From Helicobacteraceae bacterium (GTDB lineage Bacteria; Campylobacterota; Campylobacteria; Campylobacterales; Helicobacteraceae), in contig JARHYY010000105.1 of NCBI GenBank assembly GCA_029258405.1, forward strand, positions 1 to 14,525: a stretch of DNA of 14,525 nt. The letters are read 5' to 3'. Below the pieces are notes generated by a model. The model ran no database searches. It was given only the letters and a program-made list of their open reading frames with translations, and was not told the origin of the DNA. Each line of letters opens with the position of its first letter. Within the stretch, counting starts at the first letter, position 1. Made by a program: the position numbers and the translations under genes. Shown piece after piece: positions 1 through 5,390 of this stretch.

Positions 1-408
1 TTACTCTATAAAAAAACACTTGCAAACATTTGAGATTATACTTTGTAAAAATACAGCTCTCAAAAAAAGCTCATAGTTAAGATTTCTTATAGAGTTTTTA
101 TACGCTTTTTAATGCACTTAATTGCCCTTATACAAGCTCACACAGTATTTAAAGGAGTGAGTAGAAAGTAAGCAACAACACCCAAACAATAAAGCTGAAG
201 TAATGCAGAGCATCAAAAAGTCTCATAACGACTTAAAACAATGTGAAGCTTAATAAGCTCTATCAAAGAATTTAATATAAGAAATGATTTTTTGCATAAG
301 CTTATTGCTCTTTTTTGCTCTTGTAAGGCAATGCTTAGATTGAAAATTAAAGGCATGCTAAAACCTTAGTAAAGGCAATGAGTGATATAAGCTTTTATGC
401 GTTTAGAG

Positions 409-414
409 TATAAT
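409..414 (+). promoter_or_regulatory. Possible -10 box (TATAAT)
   Basis: A perfect TATAAT followed by GC lies in an AT-rich setting. This fits the epsilonproteobacterial sigma-70 pattern, where the -10 box dominates and the -35 box is poorly conserved. Transcription would start near 421 and run into 450-720, where no confident gene exists. If the promoter is real, the product may be an untranslated RNA or a very short peptide. Confidence 0.35.
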
Positions 415-701
415 GCAATATAAAGCTTTGTATTACAAAAGAAAAGTAGCAGTTGGAGTATCGTTGTTATAGAAGAGATAGATTCTATAAAAGCTCTAAA
501 AAACTTGCTCTGTGTGGAAATATTAAAGAAATCTCAAAAAAAGAGAGAATCTATCTATGCGAAGGATTAGAGGTCAATAGAGTAAATGTGTGTTTAAATC
601 TCTATGATCTCATTCAGCATATTGCAACTAGCAAGGTTAAAAGGAGTTTAACAGAAATTTTATGTATAGAATTATAGGTTTGAAGGAGGGCGAGGCAATT
701 C

Positions 702-725
702 ATGAAATTATTAAGATTTAAGTAG
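702..725 (+). CDS. Possible 7-residue micro-ORF with strong RBS
   Basis: An ATG at 702 opens a frame of seven codons (MKLLRFK) ending at TAG 723-725. A near-perfect Shine-Dalgarno sequence, AAGGAGGG, lies at 683-690, 11 bases upstream. No longer frame uses this ribosome binding site. It may be the remnant of a decayed gene start, a leader-like peptide, or chance. The site lies just beyond the 3' end of the converging msrA gene. Confidence 0.15.
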   Translation: MKLLRFK

Positions 726-766
726 TGGGTTGTTTAGCTTTGCGTAAAAGAGGTAATGCCATTTGC

Positions 767-1300
767 TCACTTTGGTTTTTTTGAGAAGCGATTTATAACT
801 TCTTCTATGGGCATAAGTGCATCAGTAATATTTATATGACAATAACCATTTTTATTTTTGTGGAGATATTTTTGATGATATTCCTCTGCTTCATAGAAAT
901 TTTCTATTTTTTTTACTTCTGTGACTACTTGTTCTGTGTATAAGGGGGCAATGTATTGCTCAATAAAATGTTGCACAAACCCTAAATATTGTTCTCTTTC
1001 AAAATAAATTCCATTGCGATATTGTGTGCCAACATCATTGCCTTGATAGTTTAATGCACTTGCATCAACAACAGCAAAAAAACGCCATAATATATGCTCA
1101 AGACTTAAAATGCTAGAATCATATTCTACTAAAACGGCTTCAGTGGCATTGGTTGCCCCTGAACAAACTGTATGATAACTTGGAGCACTCACTAAGGAAT
1201 TTGCATAGCCTACCTTTGTGCATAATACACCATCAAGCATATCATAATAGGCTTGAATCCCCCAAAAACAACCGCCTGCTAAATATATTTTTTCTTTCAT
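767..1300 (-). CDS. msrA: Peptide methionine-S-sulfoxide reductase MsrA
   Basis: This enzyme reduces the S-epimer of methionine sulfoxide in oxidised proteins, using thioredoxin as electron donor. The 177-residue protein is a complete single-domain MsrA. It starts with the family signature GGCFWG (catalytic Cys11), continues with VGYANS, and ends with the C-terminal NGYCHI segment that carries a further cysteine. There is no signal peptide, so it is cytoplasmic. No MsrB domain is fused to it, unlike the MsrAB fusion I recall in H. pylori. The ATG overlaps the TGA of the chemoreceptor gene (ATGA, 1297-1300), so the two are translationally coupled. Its place as last gene of an energy-taxis operon is unusual and suggests repair of oxidised methionines linked to redox stress. 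Family assignment is firm. Confidence 0.96.
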   Translation of the reverse strand: MKEKIYLAGGCFWGIQAYYDMLDGVLCTKVGYANSLVSAPSYHTVCSGATNATEAVLVEYDSSILSLEHILWRFFAVVDASALNYQGNDVGTQYRNGIYFEREQYLGFVQHFIEQYIAPLYTEQVVTEVKKIENFYEAEEYHQKYLHKNKNGYCHINITDALMPIEEVINRFSKKPK

Positions 1301-2679
1301 TGTTGCTCTTTAATATTTAATAAATCAAAAATTTTTAGGCTTTCTTGCTCTATCTCTTTAACTTCTTTCATAATTTCATAAACAGTTTCCATATTGATTT
1401 CTTTATCCATATATTTGAAAACATTATCAACATGATGTTGAAGTTTTTGTATAATCTCTGCTCTATGCTCATGTGAAATATAGTGTTCAAGTTCAGAGGA
1501 AATATCCTTATGCACAAAGAGCTTTGATATAGGCTCTAAATATTCCTCAATTTTTGTATGTGTATTCAGCCCTAAATACACATTTGATTTAAAAAGAATA
1601 TGTTCCATCTTAACCACAGAAAGTATAAGATATATTGAAAATACTTCAAAAAGTGAAAAAAGATGTTCATTTTGTTGTTGTGTTTCTTGAGATATGTTGC
1701 TGAAATCAAGGATTTTTTTGTGCGATTCCTCTGCAATGCTGACAATATCATAGCTATTATCTTGCATATTATTTATGCCTTGTTGAATTGCTTGGATAGC
1801 AGTGGTAATTTCTATTGTTGCTTTTTGCGTATGGCTTGCAAGCTGTCTTACTTCTTCTGCAACTACAACAAACCCTTTGCCATGCTCCCCCGCCTTTGCT
1901 GCTTCAATAGCTGCATTAAGGGCTAGCAAATTCGTTTTATCCGTAATGCCACGGATTAAAGAAACTACATGAGCTATATTTTGAGATTCTTCTGATAAAT
2001 CTTTTGTTGTTTCGCTATTGATTTGGATATAGTTCATTAATGAGGTAAATGAGTTAATAATAGTGCCTATATCATTTTTGCTTTTTTGTGTGTTGCCAAT
2101 AATGCTATGTATAATCTTTTTTACTCTTTGCATTTGTTCTATATTCTTATTCATATCATTTGAGATTTTCAAAACATTATCATGTTGATTTTTTAAGCTC
2201 AAATTCGTTAGTTGCTTGGAAAGATTATTGGAAATACTCTCCTTGTGGTTATTCTCAAGGGAAGAGAGCACATTATTAATAGAGCGAATATTATAGGCAA
2301 AATCTCCTGTTAGGGCTTCTGCTAATCCTTTGCGATAAAATTGCCCTTTGGCAGCACAGTTAACAGCTGTGTCAATTTCTCTTAAAAATGCTTCAAGATA
2401 ATCAAGCCACATGTTGAGATTGTTGCTTATTTGTACGGTAATAGCTTCACCTTTTATCCCAATAACTCGTGGATCAAAATTACCATCTCGTGCATATTCA
2501 GTAATTGTTAAAATTTTATGTAGATTTAAATAATTTTGCCTTTCAAGAAATAGATTAATGCATATACCAATAATGATACACACAAAAACAAGCAAAAGCA
2601 AAGAACTTATTTCTAAAAAGATAAATAATATTCCACATAGAGATAACAACAAAATTACAATTAAAATAATCTGTCTCAT
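1297..2679 (-). CDS. cetA: Membrane-anchored methyl-accepting chemotaxis protein (CetA-like, CZB-like C-terminus)
   Basis: This transducer passes signals to CheA/CheW. Residues 1-45 form a hydrophobic hairpin with almost no periplasmic loop, so it has no ligand-binding domain of its own. Residues about 45-145 look like HAMP-type helices. The signalling hairpin tip is clear around residues 244-290 (KTNLLALNAAIEAA, then GFVVVAEEVRQLA). From about 355 the tail begins like a chemoreceptor zinc-binding (CZB) helix, with H360 followed by LFK and VYLGL, and a His pair at 403/405. The usual CZB cysteine motif is not visible. Length (460) and partnering with a PAS protein match Campylobacter CetA, which reports signals from CetB. 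Its ATG overlaps the PAS gene's TGA (2676-2679). MCP identity is very secure; the CetA equivalence is inferred from architecture and neighbour. Confidence 0.9.
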   Translation of the reverse strand: MRQIILIVILLLSLCGILFIFLEISSLLLLVFVCIIIGICINLFLERQNYLNLHKILTITEYARDGNFDPRVIGIKGEAITVQISNNLNMWLDYLEAFLREIDTAVNCAAKGQFYRKGLAEALTGDFAYNIRSINNVLSSLENNHKESISNNLSKQLTNLSLKNQHDNVLKISNDMNKNIEQMQRVKKIIHSIIGNTQKSKNDIGTIINSFTSLMNYIQINSETTKDLSEESQNIAHVVSLIRGITDKTNLLALNAAIEAAKAGEHGKGFVVVAEEVRQLASHTQKATIEITTAIQAIQQGINNMQDNSYDIVSIAEESHKKILDFSNISQETQQQNEHLFSLFEVFSIYLILSVVKMEHILFKSNVYLGLNTHTKIEEYLEPISKLFVHKDISSELEHYISHEHRAEIIQKLQHHVDNVFKYMDKEINMETVYEIMKEVKEIEQESLKIFDLLNIKEQQ

Positions 2680-3194
2680 AGGCTTTCTCTCTGCAAAGTA
2701 TAAATGAATTCATTATAAGGCTTATGAAATGATTGAATGCTTTGCTGCAAAAGCATCTCTCCTGCTTGCATTCCTTGTTTTTCAGCTTCTAAAAGTCTCG
2801 CATAAAGCGGAATGACAAATTCTAATGCCCTGCGTGATGCCTTTCGCCTCACTGAATAATATCCTATAATTTCTCGTTGGCTATTGTATGAGGGGGTAAC
2901 ATTGGCAAACACCCAATAATAACTTTTTTGTTTAGTGAGATTTTTAACAAATGCAAAAACTTCTTTTCCTTCTTGGATATTATCCCAAAGCAATTTAAAT
3001 ATACAACGGGGCATATCTGGATGGCGGACAATATTATGAGGACGCATAAAAAGCTCTTGCTCAACATAACCGCTATAAAGCTTAAAATCCTCATTGCAAT
3101 AAATAATCTTTCCTTTAAGGTCTGTTTTTGAGGTAATAAGTATATCTGGTGCTAAAATAAGCTCTCTGCCCATAGTTTGAATGCTCTTTTTCAT
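2676..3194 (-). CDS. cetB: PAS-domain redox/energy-taxis sensor (CetB/Aer-like)
   Basis: A cytoplasmic 172-residue protein made of one PAS domain (about residues 18-120) and a helical tail. It carries the Aer-type signature: VRHPDMPR with His58, then LLWDNIQEG, VKNL and YYWVFANVTP. In Aer and CetB such PAS domains bind FAD and report the redox state of the electron transport chain. With no output domain of its own, it should work through the chemoreceptor encoded immediately downstream. This is the split CetA/CetB arrangement of epsilonproteobacteria, as opposed to the single-chain Aer of E. coli. An AGGA-like ribosome binding site precedes the ATG. The gene follows the SurA-like gene by 15 bases. 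The PAS/Aer-type call is firm; FAD binding is inferred from family. Confidence 0.9.
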   Translation of the reverse strand: MKKSIQTMGRELILAPDILITSKTDLKGKIIYCNEDFKLYSGYVEQELFMRPHNIVRHPDMPRCIFKLLWDNIQEGKEVFAFVKNLTKQKSYYWVFANVTPSYNSQREIIGYYSVRRKASRRALEFVIPLYARLLEAEKQGMQAGEMLLQQSIQSFHKPYNEFIYTLQRESL

Positions 3195-3209
3195 TATGAT
3201 TCCTAGTAA

Positions 3210-4085
3210 TCAATCAAGGCGTACAATCTTGATTTTTGCTGCTGCTCTTAGTTTCTCAAAATGCTCTTGCAATATCTTTTCTTCTCTTTCAAGCATAATC
3301 TTTCCAAAAATAGCTCTTTTTGATTCTTCAAATGGAATAGGTGCACCACCAATTTTAGAAACCACAAAAAAAGTAACAAATTCCCCTGCTATATTAAAAA
3401 CAGGTGTAAATCCTCCTACAGGAACACTTATCAAAAGAGAAACAAGCTGGGGATTAAGCCTAGCTATTTCTATTCGCTCTGGAGCAGAAGAAGCACCACT
3501 TGGAGCTGGAGGAATGCTGCCTATGGGGTATTTCTTGCGCACCATTTTATCTAAAACATTTTGAGAATGAGAGCCATAGCGTATAATATTTACATGTGTT
3601 GGTAGCACAAAATCTTGTTTATGAGCATTGTAGTATTCTTTTAATTCATTTTCATCAGCAAGTTCTATATTTTCGCTCACAACAGCAGAAAAAAGCTTTT
3701 TTTGCAAAAGCCGTTTTTTAATATCATCGCGATAATGATTGAAATCAATGCCTTGTTGAATAAGTGTTCTTTTTAGTGCTTCTATACTATTCTGCCCATT
3801 TTTGTTTGATAGAGCTTGTATTTCATCATCTACTTCTCTTTCGCTAATAAGGATATTATATTTCAATGCCTCTTCATCTTGTAGGCGTTCGTTAATAAGT
3901 ATCTCCATAGCCTCTTCCTTATTAACTTGAGCAATTTTAGTCATTTTATGGAGCTGATAAAGGGTAACAGGTTCTCCATTTACATAAAATGAAATCCCAT
4001 TAACTATTTGAGATGCATAAGCTGAAATAAAAGAAAAATTGATTATAAATGAGAGCAACAAAAAAGCAATAAGTCTTTTTTTCAC
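3210..4085 (-). CDS. Periplasmic SurA/PpiC-like chaperone
   Basis: A predicted exported folding factor of 291 residues. It has a signal peptide at residues 1-25 ending around AYA-SQ, then a SurA-N-type helical chaperone domain that starts IVNGISFYVNGEPVTLYQL. A short, degenerate parvulin-like segment lies at about 160-265, ending in the pattern GGFTPVFNIAGEF. It resembles the SurA-like family I recall as Cj1289/HP0977 more than the larger PEB4/HP0175. Its likely job is escorting outer-membrane proteins through the periplasm. Isomerase activity is uncertain because the parvulin part is short. The start is GTG at 4085, supported by AAGGAT at 4091-4096. It is the first gene of the operon leading into the PAS, MCP and MsrA genes, though its function is not obviously related to theirs. 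Confidence 0.82.
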   Translation of the reverse strand: MKKRLIAFLLLSFIINFSFISAYASQIVNGISFYVNGEPVTLYQLHKMTKIAQVNKEEAMEILINERLQDEEALKYNILISEREVDDEIQALSNKNGQNSIEALKRTLIQQGIDFNHYRDDIKKRLLQKKLFSAVVSENIELADENELKEYYNAHKQDFVLPTHVNIIRYGSHSQNVLDKMVRKKYPIGSIPPAPSGASSAPERIEIARLNPQLVSLLISVPVGGFTPVFNIAGEFVTFFVVSKIGGAPIPFEESKRAIFGKIMLEREEKILQEHFEKLRAAAKIKIVRLD

Positions 4086-4113
4086 AGAATATCCTTATTC
4101 TTTATTCCAAATC

Positions 4114-4119
4114 ATTATA
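4114..4119 (-). promoter_or_regulatory. Probable -10 box of the SurA-like/cetBA/msrA operon
   Basis: Read on the minus strand this is TATAAT in the context GGGTATAATGA. It lies 28 bases before the GTG start of the SurA-like gene, and the ribosome binding site AAGGAT (4091-4096) sits between them. It is the only good -10 match before the operon, whose genes are otherwise separated by 15 bases or overlap. Confidence 0.6.
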
Positions 4120-4174
4120 CCCTACAAAACAATAAAAAATACTTAAGAAATATTATGTTATGGGTACTGAAGGG

Positions 4175-4232
4175 TACAATATAAAATTAACTGAATGTGA
4201 ATCACAGATATTTCACATTTTTTTCTTACAAT
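4175..4232 (+). promoter_or_regulatory. Promoter region of the His-rich/two-component module
   Basis: Two TACAAT -10-like boxes are present, at 4175-4180 and 4227-4232, upstream of the His-rich protein gene. The second would give a leader of about 20 bases. The palindrome at 4194-4219 lies exactly where its -35 region would be, which suggests regulated use. The promoter calls rest on -10 similarity alone. Confidence 0.4.
4194..4219. promoter_or_regulatory. Candidate operator: AATGTGAA-N10-TTCACATT palindrome
   Basis: A perfect 8-bp inverted repeat, AATGTGAA (4194-4201) and TTCACATT (4212-4219), is separated by 10 bases. Nested inside is a second palindrome, TGTGA-A-TCACA (4196-4206), giving three half-sites in 24 bases. 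Its position over the -35 zone of the likely promoter fits a transcription factor site. The dyad symmetry suits a dimeric regulator more than an OmpR-type protein, which typically binds direct repeats. The cognate regulator is unknown. Confidence 0.5.
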
Positions 4233-4261
4233 TCGTTCATATTTTTTCAAGGAGTTTTATT

Positions 4262-4714
4262 ATGAAAAAAACAGTTACTGTATGTTTAAGTATTTTGTGT
4301 GGTTCGGCTATGCTCTTTGCTGCTGATTTTTCTAAAAATAGCATTAATGAACTTCAAAATATGGCAGGAAAAGTTGCACCAAAAGATGTGCTTGATTATC
4401 GCATTGAGATTAATAAACGCATTGATGCTATGACCGTAAAAGAAGCAAGAGAGTTCAAAGAAGCTCTACATAATGCTGTACACAATAACCAAAGCAAAAT
4501 GACAGCAGAAGAATTAAGAAAATATAGAGCAGAAGTTAAAGCAGAAACACAAAAACGGCTTGATGCTATGACCGTAAAAGAAGCAAGGGAAAAAGGCGCA
4601 CTAAGAGGTATGGGACATGGGAGAAATTGTAATCACCATGACGGTGCTCACACACATCACCACACACAGCATCATGACGGTGCTCACACACACACACATC
4701 ACTATGGTGTATAA
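4262..4714 (+). CDS. Secreted DUF1104-like protein with histidine-rich tail
   Basis: A predicted periplasmic protein of 150 residues. It has a signal peptide at 1-20 (ending AMLFA-AD), then a charged helical body at about 22-115. The motif DAMTVKEARE occurs twice, 46 residues apart, with the segment MTAEELRKYRAEV between. The last 32 residues (from H119) hold 13 histidines in HHDGAHTHHH-like repeats, plus Cys123. The body resembles the DUF1104 family of Helicobacter and Campylobacter, and loosely the CpxP/Spy/ZraP type of helical periplasmic protein. The tail strongly suggests binding of Ni, Cu, Zn or Co. The start is set by AAGGAG at 4249-4254, seven bases before the ATG; an upstream in-frame ATG (4160) has no such site. 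It overlaps the response regulator gene by 11 bases. The metal role is inferred. Confidence 0.8.
   Translation: MKKTVTVCLSILCGSAMLFAADFSKNSINELQNMAGKVAPKDVLDYRIEINKRIDAMTVKEAREFKEALHNAVHNNQSKMTAEELRKYRAEVKAETQKRLDAMTVKEAREKGALRGMGHGRNCNHHDGAHTHHHTQHHDGAHTHTHHYGV
4422..4587 (+). repeat. Internal 28-bp direct repeat in the His-rich gene
   Basis: Positions 4422-4449 and 4560-4587 are identical over 28 bases, including the rare-looking string ATGACCGTAAAAGAAGC. They are 138 bases (46 codons) apart and in the same frame, each encoding DAMTVKEAR. Such nucleotide identity points to a recent internal duplication or gene conversion, not just conserved protein sequence. Confidence 0.85.
4637..4692 (+). 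repeat. Two copies of a 36-bp-period repeat coding the His tail
   Basis: The 20 bases at 4637-4656 recur exactly at 4673-4692, a period of 36 bases or 12 codons. The repeats encode HHDGAHTHHHTQ and HHDGAHTHTHHY. Because the period is a multiple of three, gain or loss of units would lengthen or shorten the metal-binding tail in frame. Confidence 0.85.
4685..4698 (+). repeat. (CA)7 dinucleotide tract
   Basis: Seven CA units lie inside the last codons of the His-rich gene, five bases before the response regulator ATG. Dinucleotide tracts are known sites of slipped-strand mutation in Helicobacter. The His-rich gene uses codon phase 2 and the regulator phase 0 of this window, so adding one CA unit would read straight through into the regulator frame. 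Confidence 0.7.
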
Positions 4715-5390
4715 AATTTTATTAGTTGAAGATGATCCTATTCTCGTAGAAATGATTGAAGAATTTCTAAGCGAAGAGGGATTTTATGTAAGCGTTGCTC
4801 ATGATGCTAAAACAGCTATGGATTTAGCCTATGAACAGCATTTTGATTTGTGGATTTTAGATGTTAAAATTCCACATGGCGATGGCTTTAAGCTTTTATC
4901 AGAATTGCGCCAGCAAGGCAAGCAAACACCAGCTATATATACTACTTCTTTAAGCAGTGTTCAGGACTTAGAAAAAGGTTTTCAAAGTGGTTGTGATGAT
5001 TATCTTAGAAAGCCTTTTGAGCTTAAAGAGCTCTTAATACGCATACAGGGTATATTAAAACGCTCTTTTGCACATAATAATGAAGATTTTGAAGTCATTG
5101 GCAATGGCATTAGTTTTTCATATGCCCAAAAAGCGTTGTTTCGTAACGGAGAAAAAATTACTTTATCGCATAAAGAAGGGGAACTTCTTGTGCTTTTTTT
5201 GCAAAATAAAAACCGATTTATTAGCTATGAAGAAATATTTGAACGATTATGGGGGTATGGAGAAACACCAAGCGAAATGAGTTTGCGTGTATATATCAAA
5301 AACTTGCGACAACTTATAGGAAAAGAAAAAATTATAAATCATAGGGGAAGTGGCTACCTTTATGAATCAACAAAATCGTCTCATTCTTAA
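4704..5390 (+). CDS. OmpR/PhoB-family response regulator
   Basis: A two-component response regulator of 228 residues. The receiver domain (1-115) has the acidic pair D10/D11, phospho-acceptor D53 in LDVKIPHGDGF, T81 and the K103-P-F switch. The C-terminal winged-helix DNA-binding domain (about 130-225) shows LSHKEGELLVLFLQNKN, then RVYIKNLRQLIG and a final GSGYLYE. The frame is open further upstream, back into the His-rich coding repeats, but ATG 4704 begins exactly at the receiver's first strand. It overlaps the preceding stop by 11 bases and has no evident ribosome binding site, so translation is probably coupled to the His-rich gene. It overlaps the kinase gene by 29 bases. The family call is firm; the target genes are unknown. 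H. pylori CrdR (copper) is one possible relative. Confidence 0.95.
   Translation: MVYKILLVEDDPILVEMIEEFLSEEGFYVSVAHDAKTAMDLAYEQHFDLWILDVKIPHGDGFKLLSELRQQGKQTPAIYTTSLSSVQDLEKGFQSGCDDYLRKPFELKELLIRIQGILKRSFAHNNEDFEVIGNGISFSYAQKALFRNGEKITLSHKEGELLVLFLQNKNRFISYEEIFERLWGYGETPSEMSLRVYIKNLRQLIGKEKIINHRGSGYLYESTKSSHS

Larger units (their letters stand above)
1..766. other. Long stretch without a convincing gene
   Basis: I find no convincing protein gene here. Both strands are dense in stop codons, especially before position 400. The longest open frame (453-677, plus) opens only with a TTG, directly after an in-frame TAG at 447-449. It has no visible ribosome binding site and encodes a basic 74-residue peptide with no recognisable motif. 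A minus-strand frame at 118-213 could encode a short hydrophobic, Cys-rich peptide, but it also lacks a ribosome binding site. An 11-bp perfect inverted repeat (476-486 with 546-556) encloses about 60 bases. The stretch could be a decayed gene, an untranslated RNA or plain intergenic sequence. I recognised no tmRNA, RNase P RNA, SRP RNA or tRNA hallmark. Confidence 0.6.

Noticed and set aside
118..213. Minus-strand 31-residue hydrophobic Cys-rich peptide
   Set aside because: No ribosome binding site, very short, and nothing in the surroundings supports expression.
247..308. Possible stem from AATAAGCT and AGCTTATT
   Set aside because: The match is only about eight bases of AT-rich sequence, expected by chance, with no T-tract or conserved context.
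453..677. 74-codon plus-strand frame
   Set aside because: Only a TTG start directly after a stop, no ribosome binding site, and a basic peptide with no motif; it looks like chance in AT-rich DNA.
2864..3131. Short frames on both strands within the PAS gene
   Set aside because: They overlap the clearly coding Aer-type PAS sequence and have no features of their own.
4196..4217. CRP-type binding site
   Set aside because: The half-sites TGTGA and TCACA are spaced by 1 or 12 bases, not the 6 that CRP needs.
4160..4261. Upstream in-frame ATG for the His-rich protein
   Set aside because: It would bury the signal peptide behind 34 residues and read through the promoter and palindrome; the AAGGAG site fits ATG 4262.
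4617..4703. Longer response regulator starting inside the His-rich repeats
   Set aside because: The added residues are the out-of-frame reading of the His repeats, and the receiver domain begins exactly at ATG 4704.
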